From Desulfuromonadales bacterium (GTDB taxonomy: Bacteria > Desulfobacterota > Desulfuromonadia > Desulfuromonadales > BM103), in assembly GCA_030145195.1 (NCBI GenBank), contig JAQYVY010000012.1, positions 1 through 64,000 of the forward strand: 64,000 bases of DNA, read 5' to 3'. The notes below the pieces were generated by a model, which was not told the DNA's origin, searched no databases, and saw nothing but the letters and a program-made list of their open reading frames with translations. Both the position numbers and the translations under genes were made by a program. Positions 22,964 through 32,611 of this stretch are shown in pieces (the stretch's first letter is position 1; each line of letters starts with the position of its first letter).

Positions 22964-24229
22964 CTATCGAATTTCATCGTTATGGCGTAATACTGCCAGC
23001 ATTTCTGAAATCGTTCCGGGACAAGAGAGTCCGGCCTTAGCAAAAAATGCTGGCAGCCGCTCTGCTGCATCACCGCGGGCAAACCCGGAATCGCACAATA
23101 GATGAATCAGGCGCAGAGTTTTGAAGCCGTCAAACCAAATATGAAACGCCCGAACGCGCTCTGCATTAGTCCGATAGTTGAGCTGTAGCCGTGGCCAGGT
23201 GGTTAGCCAGGTGGACTGAACCAAATACTCGGCCAGTACCGGTGAGATTTCCTCTGCGCGCGCCAGCAAAAACTCGGCTGTGGCAACCGCATTTTGTTCA
23301 ACACAACGCAACCAGTCAGCCAGAATCAGAAAGGGCGCAAGCGGGTAATACTGTACGGCTTCGGTCTCGCCCTGTAGCAGCAGCCCCATACTGCGGCCAG
23401 TGCCGAAAGGTACTCGTCCAGAGATTCGTGGTGAAGGAAAAACCATGGTGCCGTTTAAGCGTGCCACGCCGTCGGTTTTTGCCAGCTTCTGCAAAAAATA
23501 AAAGTCTTCTCCGGCTTTGCGAAGATTCATACCGCCGCATCGTACATATGCCATGGCCCGACAACTCATGGCACTACCCACCGCGTTGAACGCATACGGC
23601 GAACCGGCCAGTTTTAGCCCGAGGACATAACTGCGCAAGAACAACTCGTAACGGTCGATCGCGGACTGAGAAGCCGCGTCGGCTGCCGGTTGGTGCTGAA
23701 ATGGCAACACTGCGGCACCGGCTTCAGCTTGCCGATAGTGGTGTCGGATTGCTTGCAGGTAGTTTGGCTCGACCAAGGTGTCGGCATCTAGATAAACCAG
23801 CAACGGCTCTGCTTGCCAATCAAGTCTGGACAGGACCAGATCCATGCCGAGCTTTCGGGCAAAGCCGACCCCGGCCCGGTGTACAGGAAATTCCCTGCCA
23901 GGGCTGGCCGCATCAACCCATGCCAGCGGGACTTCTGTTGTCTTGGCGATTGCCGCCAGCCGAACCAGATCCGCACGATTTTGGGCAATGACCTCACTGG
24001 TGGCCTCATCACTATGATTGACGACCACCACCACCAAGGTGTTCTGCCAATCATCAGTCGGGATGCCCGCCAGACTCTGTAATGTGGCGACTAGACTCTC
24101 TCCCTCCGCCAGGGCAGGAATAACCACCGCCGCCGTCAGAGCCGTCCGTGCCGATCCTGTCAGCTGCCATGAACCCTTGATCGCACTCTTATCCAGATAG
24201 CGTTGGACCGCTTTGGGCAAAACGCTCAT
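22964..24229 (-). CDS. Family 2 glycosyltransferase
   Basis: The 421-residue protein from ATG 24229 has a GT-A fold: AVVIPALAEGESLVATLQSL at the N-terminus, VVVVNHSDEAT, the DxD-like metal motif LVYLDADTLVEPNYL, then GSAMSCRAMAYVRCGGMN and EDFYFLQKLAKTDG (the catalytic ED region). No clear membrane helices are seen. The first four bases overlap the miaA stop (ATGA), so it is translationally coupled to miaA; the pairing is probably positional, not functional. The sugar donor and acceptor are unknown. The C-terminal 140 residues have no recognised fold. Confidence 0.8.
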   Translation of the reverse strand: MSVLPKAVQRYLDKSAIKGSWQLTGSARTALTAAVVIPALAEGESLVATLQSLAGIPTDDWQNTLVVVVVNHSDEATSEVIAQNRADLVRLAAIAKTTEVPLAWVDAASPGREFPVHRAGVGFARKLGMDLVLSRLDWQAEPLLVYLDADTLVEPNYLQAIRHHYRQAEAGAAVLPFQHQPAADAASQSAIDRYELFLRSYVLGLKLAGSPYAFNAVGSAMSCRAMAYVRCGGMNLRKAGEDFYFLQKLAKTDGVARLNGTMVFPSPRISGRVPFGTGRSMGLLLQGETEAVQYYPLAPFLILADWLRCVEQNAVATAEFLLARAEEISPVLAEYLVQSTWLTTWPRLQLNYRTNAERVRAFHIWFDGFKTLRLIHLLCDSGFARGDAAERLPAFFAKAGLSCPGTISEMLAVLRHNDEIR

Positions 24230-25125
24230 GCCCCGGCCTCTGACCACTGGTTGAGTAGTTCCGCGACTGGATCACCCTGTGGCTCCAGCCAATGAATCTT
24301 TACGCCTTGTCGCTCCATACGCCTGAACCAGGTCTCCTGGCGCTTGGCAAACTGATGAATGGCGCTGTTGAGTTTCTGGAACAGGTCGTTGCGATTAAGC
24401 TGCCCTTGCAGGTGTTGGGCGACGAAGCGGTACTCCAGACCGTAAAACTCCAGAGTAGCCCAAGCTACGCCGCCAGCGTGCAGAGCCTCAACCTCTTCGA
24501 TCATGCCGTGATCGAGGCGCTCGCGCAGCCTTTGGCTGATGCGCTGGCGGAGGATGTCTCGCGGCCAACGAAGGCCAAACACCTGCGGCTTAAGTTCTGG
24601 GCTTTCCAGTATGTTGCAGTCGGTCTGCTGCTCGCCCTCGGCAATCTCAATCGCGCGAATCAGGCGCTGGCGATCATTGAGGTCGGTGGTATTGTGCTGC
24701 TCGGCGCGCAACTGATTTAACCGCTGCTGCAAAACTTCCAGACTGAGGGGGGCTAATTCCAGACGCAAAGCAGGGTTCTCGGGAACTTCCGATAAGGCGT
24801 AACCGCGCAGCACAGCATCGAGGTAAAGCCCGGTGCCCCCGGCCAGGATCGGCAACCGACCCGATGCGCTGATTTCAGCGAACGCCGTATTGAATTCACG
24901 CACAAAGTCGAACAGGCTGAACTCGTAACCAGGATCAACCAGATCAATCAATCGATATGGGATGTCGCCATATTCGGCGAGATCTTTACCACTGCCGATA
25001 TCGAGACCACGATAGACCTGCCGCGAATCCGCCGAGAGAATGGTCCCATTCAAAGACCGGGCGGCCGCAACAGCCAGATGAGTTTTACCCGATGCCGTCG
25101 GGCCCAGCACAACCAGGAGATTCAT
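24226..25125 (-). CDS. miaA: tRNA dimethylallyltransferase
   Basis: The 299-residue protein begins MNLLVVLGPTASGKTHLAVA (P-loop), then LSADSRQVYRGLDIGSGK, FVREFNTAFAEI, LAGGTGLYLDAVLRG and the late KRQETWFRRM motif, all standard MiaA. It transfers a dimethylallyl group from DMAPP to the exocyclic amine of A37 in tRNAs reading codons beginning with U. Length is normal. It is divergent from pcnB, sharing a 178-bp promoter region. Confidence 0.96.
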   Translation of the reverse strand: MNLLVVLGPTASGKTHLAVAAARSLNGTILSADSRQVYRGLDIGSGKDLAEYGDIPYRLIDLVDPGYEFSLFDFVREFNTAFAEISASGRLPILAGGTGLYLDAVLRGYALSEVPENPALRLELAPLSLEVLQQRLNQLRAEQHNTTDLNDRQRLIRAIEIAEGEQQTDCNILESPELKPQVFGLRWPRDILRQRISQRLRERLDHGMIEEVEALHAGGVAWATLEFYGLEYRFVAQHLQGQLNRNDLFQKLNSAIHQFAKRQETWFRRMERQGVKIHWLEPQGDPVAELLNQWSEAGA

Positions 25126-25303
25126 TACTTAGACTTTCAAGAAATTTAATAAGTTATAGTCAGCTTCCGTTATAACCGGTTCTTCGGTAGATGACAACGC
25201 GTATTGCCAGACAGCTTCCATCCCAGCAGAAAATCTGCTATACAGTGGAAACTTTATCTGCTGTGATGGTTTTAAATGTTGCAGCGAGGCTCACCTAAAA
25301 CTC

Positions 25304-26590
25304 ATGGCATCATCCCTGTCAGACGTATCAATAGCCACCTCCGATCCGGTTGTTTTACCTCGTGCAGAGCACTGCATGTCGCGTAAACAGCTTGACCAGA
25401 ACACACTCAAAGTTCTTTATCGGCTGCACCGCAACGGTCATCAGGCTTACCTGGTCGGCGGTAGCGTACGGGATCTGTTGCTCGGACGTAAACCCAAAGA
25501 TTTCGATATTGGCACCGATGCCACCCCGCAACAAGTCAAGCGCTTGTTTCGCAACTGTTTTCTGGTCGGTCGCCGGTTTCGGCTCGCGCATGTCCGCTTC
25601 GGCCGCGACCAGGTGATTGAGGTTGCAACTTTCCGGCGTCAGCCTCATCCAGACGAATTTCCTGAAGATGTCGGTGAGCATGCTTTCTTCGTCCAGAATC
25701 AGTTCGGCACCCCCCGCGAAGATGCCTTCCGCCGGGACTTCACCATCAACGCCCTCTTCTACAATATTGCCGACTTCTCGATTGTCGATCACGTCGGTGG
25801 TTTAGCCGATCTCGAAGCCCGACGCCTGCGGGTTATTGGCGACCCACTGGTTCGTTTTGAGGAAGATCCGGTGCGGATGGTGCGCGCGCTGGAGTTCAGT
25901 GCCCGGCTGGGCTTCTCACTCGACCAGACCATTCTTGATGGCATTACCGCTCGTGCCGAAATAATTGCGACCGCCGCGCCAGCGCGAGTTCGCGAGAAAT
26001 TGATGGATCTCTTCCGCCATGGGGTGGGGGACAAAGTCTTAAGACAGGCCCAGGAACTCGGCCTGCTGAAGCCGCTGTTGGCGGGCTATGAGGGAGAGGA
26101 AACCACCTTCCGGTTGCTGGAAGAGCTGAATGCCCACTTCCGTCGCACCGGCACAGTCGATGAAGCCATGCTTCTGGCCGCGCTCTTTCTCAAGCGGTTC
26201 CGGCACGAATGCATGGGCCACGCGGCACCACCCATGAGTGAAGCAATGCATTACGCCGGACAACTGTTGACACCCCACTGTACATATTTCAAGCTCGCCC
26301 ACGGTTTGCGTCATCAGGCCAAGGAACTGCTGCTCGGGTGCTTTCGCTTTGCCCGCGGTCTGGGACAACGTGGCCACAAACGCTTTTTGCACAACCCCGA
26401 TGCGCCTCGGGCGCTGGAACTCTTTCACCTCTGGAGCCTGGCCAGTGGCGAAGATCAGCAGCTGGTGAAAACTTGGCGAGAAGCTCTGCACACCCGTGAT
26501 CAGGCTGCGGATAAACCCGCCAGCCAGCCGAACCGACGCACTCGCAGAAGACCGCGCAAGCGCCGTCCAGCAAGGACTCCGGAGGTTTAG
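25304..26590 (+). CDS. pcnB: Polynucleotide adenylyltransferase (PcnB-type)
   Basis: The 428-residue class II nucleotidyltransferase has HQAYLVGGSVRDLLLGRKP, the catalytic DFDIGTDA, RRDFTINALFYNI and the neck motif RFEEDPVRMVRALEFSARL. The sequence VGRRFRLAHVRFG is more typical of poly(A) polymerases than of CCA-adding enzymes. The C-terminus is a basic tail (RRTRRRPRKRRPART) that probably binds RNA. In bacteria PcnB adds 3' adenylate tails that promote RNA decay. ATG 25304 has only a weak ribosome-binding site. It is convergent with batD, 18 bp away. Confidence 0.88.
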   Translation: MASSLSDVSIATSDPVVLPRAEHCMSRKQLDQNTLKVLYRLHRNGHQAYLVGGSVRDLLLGRKPKDFDIGTDATPQQVKRLFRNCFLVGRRFRLAHVRFGRDQVIEVATFRRQPHPDEFPEDVGEHAFFVQNQFGTPREDAFRRDFTINALFYNIADFSIVDHVGGLADLEARRLRVIGDPLVRFEEDPVRMVRALEFSARLGFSLDQTILDGITARAEIIATAAPARVREKLMDLFRHGVGDKVLRQAQELGLLKPLLAGYEGEETTFRLLEELNAHFRRTGTVDEAMLLAALFLKRFRHECMGHAAPPMSEAMHYAGQLLTPHCTYFKLAHGLRHQAKELLLGCFRFARGLGQRGHKRFLHNPDAPRALELFHLWSLASGEDQQLVKTWREALHTRDQAADKPASQPNRRTRRRPRKRRPARTPEV

Positions 26591-26608
26591 CCGGAAGCAG
26601 GAGACCAA

Positions 26609-28303
26609 CTAACGGGGATAAAGTGGCGGCAGCCCATCGCGACCCTTTCGGTCGGCCACCTCTCGTTCTACCTGTTGTAGCGTTGTGAGTAACTCCTGAC
26701 CATCCCAAGCCGCAAGCGTGCGGCTGTAAAGGCTCCTGCTGAAGACCGCCAGTTGCTGCTGCAAGGGTTCACCACAGCGCGTTGCCAATTCTTCCAGATT
26801 GCCGGGGCGTTGTTCCGGAAAGAGTGTTGTCCCCCAATTCAGCAGTGCGCTCCGCACTTGAGCTTGATCCCCTGATTTGATCGCCCGCTCTAATTCCCGC
26901 CGCACTTGGTTCAGGCTGAGGCCTGCGTTTTTCGGTTCCTGTGCCGACTCCTGATTACGACCAACCCTTTTGCTTTTGACGAACAACCACAGCGTCAGCA
27001 ACCAGCCGCTACCAAGCACCAAACTTAGCCACGGCCAAAAGTCAGGTTTCGCTGTTGGTGGTGTCACCAACGGTGCCGACTGCTGTTCGGTTGTTGGCGA
27101 GGTCATCTGCTCCGACTCTGGAGTGGTCAAAACCGCAGGCGCGTTGACCGCTGGCAAGACCTCCAGCTCAAGCGCCGGCAAGCGGGTTTGCCGCCAACGC
27201 TCGGCTCGCAGATCCCACCAGTCGACGGTGATCTCCGGCAAAGACAGCGTTCCCGAACGAGTTGGCACCAGTGCCAGCTTCTGTTGCAGAATGCCAAGCA
27301 GACCGCTCTCACTGACCTGATCCTCCCGGTTGGGCTGATCGGGATAGCTCCTGACCCCATCGGGAAGCTCGATGCTGAGAGCCGGGAGTTGAGCCGAGGG
27401 TAAGCCACTGGCGCGCAGCATGATGGTACGGGTTGCCGGTTCGCCGACCGTCAGTTGTGGCGGATTCTGCTGCCAGTCGTCTTTCAGTTGCAGGTCACTG
27501 GCCGGTAACCAGTCTCGTCCTTTTGCTTCGACTGCGGGCAGCACCTCAATAGCCATCGCTTCCGATTGTTTCCGGAGCTGCCGGGTGCGCTGATTAAAGG
27601 GATCGAAACCGCGCCGGCCCCCTTCGGCAACTTGAGCGCCAAAGCGGATCGGCGGAATCGTTAAACGACCACTCTGTTGCGGGAAAACGGCATAGTCTCG
27701 TTCGATCACTCGATAGCGGAGTCCGTTTCGTTCGGTCTCGTAGTTGCGATCCTCGCCGAGCTTCTGCACCACCGCCTCGACCCCGGACGGTTCTGGCTCG
27801 GTGAGGCTGGCCTGCAGAAAGTTGAGCCGGGTCAACAGCCGCACCTGGTAGCGCAGCTGCGACTGGACCCACACTTTTTCCGGTTCGGCGCTGACTTCGA
27901 GCAGCAGTTCACTTTCCCCGGTCGCAGCGCTGCTCGTCTGACCCGCCGGCAGGATCTCGACGACGATCGGCGCGCTGCAATCGCTGCCAATACAGAGCGA
28001 CGGAATCACCTTGCTGCCAGCGTTCCGCGCCAGTAAAGAGAGGCGCCAGGTGGTGGTGCGGCTGATGTCAGTGTTGATAATCTGCATCTGCGATGACTGG
28101 GAACGACCGAGCAGCTCGAAATCTTTTTCCAGCACGCTCAGGTCGGGTTCGCCATCAACGCTGCCCTTTGCCCGCAACTCGAGGGTAAAACTTTCCTCCA
28201 GACCGACGCGGGTCCGATCCAAGACCGCTTCGAGCTGCGCGGCCAGGCTCGCCGCAGGGGTCAGTAACAGCATCAGAATCAGGAGTGAGTAAAATCGTCG
28301 CAT
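26609..28303 (-). CDS. batD: BatD-like protein (oxygen tolerance family)
   Basis: The roughly 564-residue protein has a signal peptide (LLILMLLLTPAASLAAQ), an N-terminal beta-rich BatD domain (LEAVLDRTRVGLEESFTLEL, SQSSQMQIINTDISRTTTWRL), several Ig-like segments, and a membrane helix around 430-450 (FWPWLSLVLGSGWLLTLWLF) before a cytoplasmic tail. BatD is the conserved last partner of MoxR/DUF58/VWA systems and is thought to act in envelope assembly. Its ATG overlaps the upstream stop by one base. It ends 18 bp from pcnB on the other strand. Confidence 0.86.
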   Translation of the reverse strand: MRRFYSLLILMLLLTPAASLAAQLEAVLDRTRVGLEESFTLELRAKGSVDGEPDLSVLEKDFELLGRSQSSQMQIINTDISRTTTWRLSLLARNAGSKVIPSLCIGSDCSAPIVVEILPAGQTSSAATGESELLLEVSAEPEKVWVQSQLRYQVRLLTRLNFLQASLTEPEPSGVEAVVQKLGEDRNYETERNGLRYRVIERDYAVFPQQSGRLTIPPIRFGAQVAEGGRRGFDPFNQRTRQLRKQSEAMAIEVLPAVEAKGRDWLPASDLQLKDDWQQNPPQLTVGEPATRTIMLRASGLPSAQLPALSIELPDGVRSYPDQPNREDQVSESGLLGILQQKLALVPTRSGTLSLPEITVDWWDLRAERWRQTRLPALELEVLPAVNAPAVLTTPESEQMTSPTTEQQSAPLVTPPTAKPDFWPWLSLVLGSGWLLTLWLFVKSKRVGRNQESAQEPKNAGLSLNQVRRELERAIKSGDQAQVRSALLNWGTTLFPEQRPGNLEELATRCGEPLQQQLAVFSRSLYSRTLAAWDGQELLTTLQQVEREVADRKGRDGLPPLYPR

Positions 28304-30129
28304 TACCATGGTTTTTCACTCGTCTGCCGCCCATCGCGCTGACGGTATTGATAAAGGAATTTTCGTCGCAGCAGGCCGCCCGGATCATCGGGTATGCGCT
28401 GTAGCCACTGCTGACTGGCCCGTTGTTCTTCACTGAGTGGTTGTTCGTCCAGCATCTCGGCCGGCTTGTCTGCCTCTTGTCCCTCGTTTGCGTCTTGTTC
28501 CGCTGCCGCCGACGCAGCTTGAGATTCCGACTCTTGTGCCTCTGCCCCCTGTGGTTTTGAAGGAGTTGCTTGCGCATCCTGCTGAGCTTCTTCCTGCGGT
28601 GAGGCTTCGCCGTCATCCTGAGACGTTCCTTCTGACGGTTGTTGCTGCTCGCCCGCAGATTTGTCAGCCGATTCCTGCTGCTGCTGTGCCGAGTCCTTGG
28701 AGTCTTTATCTTCCGACGAAGAGTCTTTTTGATCAGGAGAGGACTCCCCGTCTTGAGGTGAAGATTGCTGCTGTTGTTCCAGAGCATCTTCGACCAGATG
28801 CTTGTTGGTCAGCGCATCCTGATCCTGCGGCTTGAGTTTTAGCGCCTCGTTGTAGGCGTTGAGGGCTTCGGCCAAACGGCCGCTTTTCGCCAGAGCGTTG
28901 CCCTGGTTGTACCAGTCGTCGGCACTTTCTGGTTGCTGCAGAAGCTTGGCGGCCTCATCGAACTGGCCGTTGCGGTAGAGGGCGCTGGCTTGCCAACGCG
29001 GATCCTTAAATTGCTGCGCGGCGGTCGCATAATCCTTTTCGATAAAGGTCTGCGCGCCGCGCTGATCGGAACGTTGCCAGAGCTGTTGCCACTCAAACGC
29101 CTGCGCTGGCTGGCTCAGAAAAACACAGAAGACGACCAGCGTCAGCCAGCCGCGCCGGAAAGCACAGGCACAGAGTAGCGCCAGCGGCCAGAGCAGCCAG
29201 ACGCCTGCTTCGCGCCAGCGGTCACCAATCTGGTCGCTCTGCTGCTGTTCGGCCTCAAGCCTCTCGCGGAGCGAGCCACCCAGCAGAGCTTGGAAATCCT
29301 GATCATCAACCCGAATGGTCTGGTAACTGCCACCACCAACCTGCGCCAGCTGTTGGAGTGCCGCCGGATTGAGGCGCGGCAGCACGACCTGACCAGCGGC
29401 ATCTTTAAAAAAGCCGCCGTCCGCCAGAGGAATTGGTGCGCCAGCGACAGTACCGACTCCAAGGACCGACAGGCGGTAACCATCCTGATGTAATTGTGAT
29501 GCCTCTGGCATGGCCGCTTCAGGTTGATCGTCGTCGGTAATCAAAAGCAGATCGCCTTCGGCCAGTCCGGCTTGCTGTAGCAAGCGGCGGCCCTGTTTAA
29601 TCGCCAATGCCGGGCGACTGCCAAGGGTCGGCATCAATCCAGGTTCCAGACTGTCGAGTAGCGCGGCGATGGTCTTGCCGTCATCAGTCAGCGGCGTCAC
29701 GGTAAAAGCATCACCGGCAAAGACCACTAACGCGGTCTGCCCTTCACGGCGGTGGCGAAGGATATCGGCGACCTTCAACTGCGCTCGCACCAGTCGGCTC
29801 GGTTTGAGGTCAGCAGCATTCATCGAGGCAGAAAGATCGAGCAAAAGCACCAGTGCCGACTGCTGACGAAACAACGGCTGTGGCAGCCGCTCCCAGGTCG
29901 GCCCGGCCAGAGCCAGGACGGCCAAAAGCGAAGCCAGCAGGAGCAGATGCAGCGGCCAGTTAAGGCGTCTTTGCGAACGGCCGAGCAACAGGTAAGGGAG
30001 CAGTTGCGGGTCGCAGACCGCCTGCCAATTGCGGCTGCGTAACTGCTGACGCCAGAGCCAGATCAGTAGCAGGGCCAGCGGCAGCAACAACCAGAACCAG
30101 TCGGGGCGTAAGAAATGGAACTGACTCAT
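28303..30129 (-). CDS. BatB/BatC fusion: von Willebrand A domain plus TPR repeats and acidic tail
   Basis: The 608-residue protein starts with membrane helices (WFWLLLPLALLLIWLW and LHLLLLASLLAVLAL), then a VWA domain with the MIDAS motif LLLDLSASMN, and a further helix (VWLLWPLALLCACAF). TPR-like repeats follow (WYNQGNALAKSGRLAEALNAYNEALKLKP, written here in parts: WYNQGNALAKSG, LAEALNAYNEALKL). Then comes a stretch of about 110 residues made nearly entirely of Gln, Ser, Glu, Asp and Ala. The VWA half matches BatB, the TPR half BatC. The start is ATG 30129 within an ATGA overlap with batA; GTG 30135 is also possible. Confidence 0.85.
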   Translation of the reverse strand: MSQFHFLRPDWFWLLLPLALLLIWLWRQQLRSRNWQAVCDPQLLPYLLLGRSQRRLNWPLHLLLLASLLAVLALAGPTWERLPQPLFRQQSALVLLLDLSASMNAADLKPSRLVRAQLKVADILRHRREGQTALVVFAGDAFTVTPLTDDGKTIAALLDSLEPGLMPTLGSRPALAIKQGRRLLQQAGLAEGDLLLITDDDQPEAAMPEASQLHQDGYRLSVLGVGTVAGAPIPLADGGFFKDAAGQVVLPRLNPAALQQLAQVGGGSYQTIRVDDQDFQALLGGSLRERLEAEQQQSDQIGDRWREAGVWLLWPLALLCACAFRRGWLTLVVFCVFLSQPAQAFEWQQLWQRSDQRGAQTFIEKDYATAAQQFKDPRWQASALYRNGQFDEAAKLLQQPESADDWYNQGNALAKSGRLAEALNAYNEALKLKPQDQDALTNKHLVEDALEQQQQSSPQDGESSPDQKDSSSEDKDSKDSAQQQQESADKSAGEQQQPSEGTSQDDGEASPQEEAQQDAQATPSKPQGAEAQESESQAASAAAEQDANEGQEADKPAEMLDEQPLSEEQRASQQWLQRIPDDPGGLLRRKFLYQYRQRDGRQTSEKPW

Positions 30130-31124
30130 CGCCACCCCCAGCGCTGGCGACCCTGATCAACCAGGCCGAGCAGGAGTGCACCCAGAAGCGCCGCTCCCAG
30201 CGGCCAGGGGTAGAGCGCGGTGACCGGGCGGAAGACTTCCTGATCTTTTTCAACCGGTTCCAGCTGGTCGAGCATAACGTAGATATTTTCCAGTTCGGCG
30301 GTGTCGCGGGCGCGGAAGTAGCGGCCGCCGGTCTGTTCGGCAATGCCATTTAAACTTTTCTCGTCGAGGTCGACGGAAGGGTTGACCTGCCTTTTGAACA
30401 TAAAGGAACCGACAGTCATCTCGTCGGCCCCGATGCCGATGGTATAGATCTTCAGCCCCTGCTCAGCCGCCAGCTGCGCGGCTTTCAGAGGGCTGACCTG
30501 ACCGGCGGTGTTGGCGCCGTCGGTGAGCAGGATCAGAATCCGCTGCGCGGTTTGCCCACCCTGCAAACGTTTAACCGCCAGGCCGATGGCATCGCCAATC
30601 GCCGTCTTCTCTCCCGCCAAGCCCAACACCGCTTCATTTAAGAGCAGCTCGACGGTCTTGCGGTCGAAGGTCAAGGGGGTCTGCACATAGGCCTGGTCGG
30701 CAAACAGAATCAAGCCCAGCCGGTCCCCCTGGCGACGGCGAATGAACTCGATGGCAACCCTTTTCAGTGCGGTCAGACGGTCAACGGTCTCGCCTTCGAG
30801 GACAAAGTCCTTGGTCTGCATGCTGCCGGAGAGATCGACCGCCAAAACCAGATCGCGGCCACTGACCGGCAATTCCATCGGTTCACCGAGCCATTGTGGT
30901 TGCGCCGTGGCCGTTACCAGTAGCAGCCAGCACAACAACATCGGTAGCAACAGCCACCAGGGCCAACGCCGCTGGCTACGCTGATGGCGGTTATCAGCGA
31001 AAGGTTGCAGCGTGGGAACCCAGAGGGCAGCCTCTTCGGCGGCCAGAGCCGGAGGCAAGAGCCGATGGAGCAGGTAAGGCAGGGGGAGCAGCAAGAAGGC
31101 CCAGAGGCAGGCAAATTCAATCAT
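30126..31124 (-). CDS. batA: BatA-like von Willebrand A domain protein
   Basis: The 332-residue protein has two N-terminal membrane helices, a VWA domain with intact MIDAS (LAVDLSGSMQ, then LTDGAN), and a C-terminal helix (YPWPLGAALLGALLLGLV). The plan is that of BatA, which with BatB is thought to form an inner-membrane complex exposing a metal-dependent binding face to the periplasm. Its start overlaps the DUF4381 gene stop by ATGA and its stop overlaps the next start in the same way. The sequence upstream of 31124 in this frame is shadow, not coding. Confidence 0.88.
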   Translation of the reverse strand: MIEFACLWAFLLLPLPYLLHRLLPPALAAEEAALWVPTLQPFADNRHQRSQRRWPWWLLLPMLLCWLLLVTATAQPQWLGEPMELPVSGRDLVLAVDLSGSMQTKDFVLEGETVDRLTALKRVAIEFIRRRQGDRLGLILFADQAYVQTPLTFDRKTVELLLNEAVLGLAGEKTAIGDAIGLAVKRLQGGQTAQRILILLTDGANTAGQVSPLKAAQLAAEQGLKIYTIGIGADEMTVGSFMFKRQVNPSVDLDEKSLNGIAEQTGGRYFRARDTAELENIYVMLDQLEPVEKDQEVFRPVTALYPWPLGAALLGALLLGLVDQGRQRWGWR

Positions 31125-31654
31125 CTTGACCTCCGCTGCGGTTTCGGTGCCAGTGGCAGTTGCTGTAACCAACGGCGACAGAGAGAAAGGAGCGCTTCGG
31201 CGTCAAACTCGGCGGTTTGCGGCAGGTAAGGCCCGTCCCCCAGCAGCCGGCCGACGCCTTGCGAAAAGGAGTTCTCCTTGAGACGCTGGTCGAGAAAAGC
31301 CAACCAGGCATCGCCAACCAGACCAGCACAGGCACTCTGTGGGAAATGCAGCAGGGTCGTCTGACGCAGCAACCGGGAAAGGGCCTGCAACAGCTGGCGC
31401 GCATCGCTCTGCTCACGGTATTGCTGCGCCACTTCCTCGAGTTGCGCGAGGGCCAGACGGCGGGAACTGCGGCGTTGGCGGTACTGGCGCAGCAGGTAAA
31501 TGGCGGCAAGCAGCAGCACCAGCCCAAGCAGTAGCAGCCACCAGCCGGGGGCCGGCGGCCACCAGGAGATCGCCGGCGGCAGGTGGATGTCGCGGAGCGG
31601 CAGGTTGTCAGGGTTTAACGGCACATTTTCAGGGTTCAACAGAACGGGGGGCAT
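31121..31654 (-). CDS. DUF4381 domain protein
   Basis: The 177-residue protein has a Pro-rich start (MPPVLLNPENVPLNPDNLPLRDIHLPP), then PAISWWPPAPGWWLLLLGLV leading into one membrane helix, followed by a cytoplasmic alpha-helical domain with ALSRLLRQTTLLHFPQ and GDAWLAFLDQ. These are the marks of DUF4381, a regular member of MoxR/BatA operons with unknown role. It starts 1 nt after the DUF58 gene stop and ends overlapping batA. Confidence 0.87.
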   Translation of the reverse strand: MPPVLLNPENVPLNPDNLPLRDIHLPPAISWWPPAPGWWLLLLGLVLLLAAIYLLRQYRQRRSSRRLALAQLEEVAQQYREQSDARQLLQALSRLLRQTTLLHFPQSACAGLVGDAWLAFLDQRLKENSFSQGVGRLLGDGPYLPQTAEFDAEALLSLCRRWLQQLPLAPKPQRRSR

Positions 31655-31655
31655 C

Positions 31656-32606
31656 TCAGGCTCCGCTTCGCTTGAGCAACCCCTGACGCAGGCAATCAAG
31701 AGGATCCTGATTGGTGGTGCAGGGCAGAAACAGGCTGCGCTTTTTGCGACAGAATTGCTCAATCTGCTGGCGATGTTGGGCGAAGTTTTCTTGATAACGC
31801 TCGCGCCCCGACCGATCGAGGGTGCTCATGGTCAAATCGCGCTCACCATCGCTGACCCGGTAGCTGCCAGCGGGGGGCAGCTCGGCTTCGAGAGGGTCGT
31901 AACAGAAGATCAGTCCCAGATCGTTATGGCGACTCAGCAAACTCAGCTGCTTTTCGACTTGCTCGTCCCACTGGGCGAAATCGCTCAGCAACAAAATCAG
32001 GCTACCGGGGCGCGCGACCCGACGCAGCCGCATCAGGGTCTGGGCAAGGCGTTGCCGTGGTTCAAAAGGCTGATGCAGTGGCCGCTGCCAGGCGGGATCG
32101 GCGACCATCTGTCGTAGCAGGTTGAGTACCCCGGCCTTGCCGAGCTGTGGCCGCAAATCACACTGACGCTCTTCGGAGAAGAGAAACGCCCCGACCCGGT
32201 CGCCCTGCTCCAGAGCGTGCCAGGCGAGCAGCGCCGCCAGCTTTGAAGCCTGTACGGCCTTGAAACAACCGCGCGTGGCAAAGAACATCGGCCGCCGGTA
32301 ATCGATCGCCAGCAACACGGCCCGTTCGCGCTCCTCCTGAAACAGCTTGGTGTGCGGTTTGCCCTGTCGCGCCGTGACCCGCCAGTCGATACTGCGAACA
32401 TCGTCCCCCGCCTGGTAGCTGCGTACTTCCGCAAACTCCATGCCGCGACCGCGCACCCGGCTGAGATAACCGCCGCTCAACGCGGCACGGATCTGTCCCG
32501 GTCGCAGGGAAAAGCCACCGCGCTCACCGCGTAGGGCGATCAAATCCGCCAGATCGAGACTGATCTCAGGAGGACGGGATGTTTTTGTGGCTTGACGCAT
32601 GGACAT
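31656..32606 (-). CDS. DUF58 domain protein
   Basis: The 316-residue protein carries the DUF58 signature GRGMEFAEVRSYQAGDDVRS, followed by IDWRVTARQGKPHTKLFQEE, and then a VWA-like fold (VLLAIDYRRPMFF, with DYRRP in place of a full MIDAS). No membrane segment is seen. DUF58 proteins pair with MoxR ATPases. The ATG at 32606 lies 5 nt after moxR; a second in-frame ATG is at 32600. The second gene of the operon. Confidence 0.9.
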   Translation of the reverse strand: MSMRQATKTSRPPEISLDLADLIALRGERGGFSLRPGQIRAALSGGYLSRVRGRGMEFAEVRSYQAGDDVRSIDWRVTARQGKPHTKLFQEERERAVLLAIDYRRPMFFATRGCFKAVQASKLAALLAWHALEQGDRVGAFLFSEERQCDLRPQLGKAGVLNLLRQMVADPAWQRPLHQPFEPRQRLAQTLMRLRRVARPGSLILLLSDFAQWDEQVEKQLSLLSRHNDLGLIFCYDPLEAELPPAGSYRVSDGERDLTMSTLDRSGRERYQENFAQHRQQIEQFCRKKRSLFLPCTTNQDPLDCLRQGLLKRSGA

Positions 32607-32611
32607 GGGCT

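Noticed and set aside
28155-28787. Minus-strand frame of 210 codons across the batB/C and batD junction
   Set aside because: Overlaps two real genes in another frame; composition is basic low-complexity typical of a shadow.
28500-28790. Repetitive CTG/TTC-like stretch that could be taken as an array
   Set aside because: It is coding low-complexity (Gln/Ser/Glu/Asp) in BatB/C, without direct repeats of fixed spacing.
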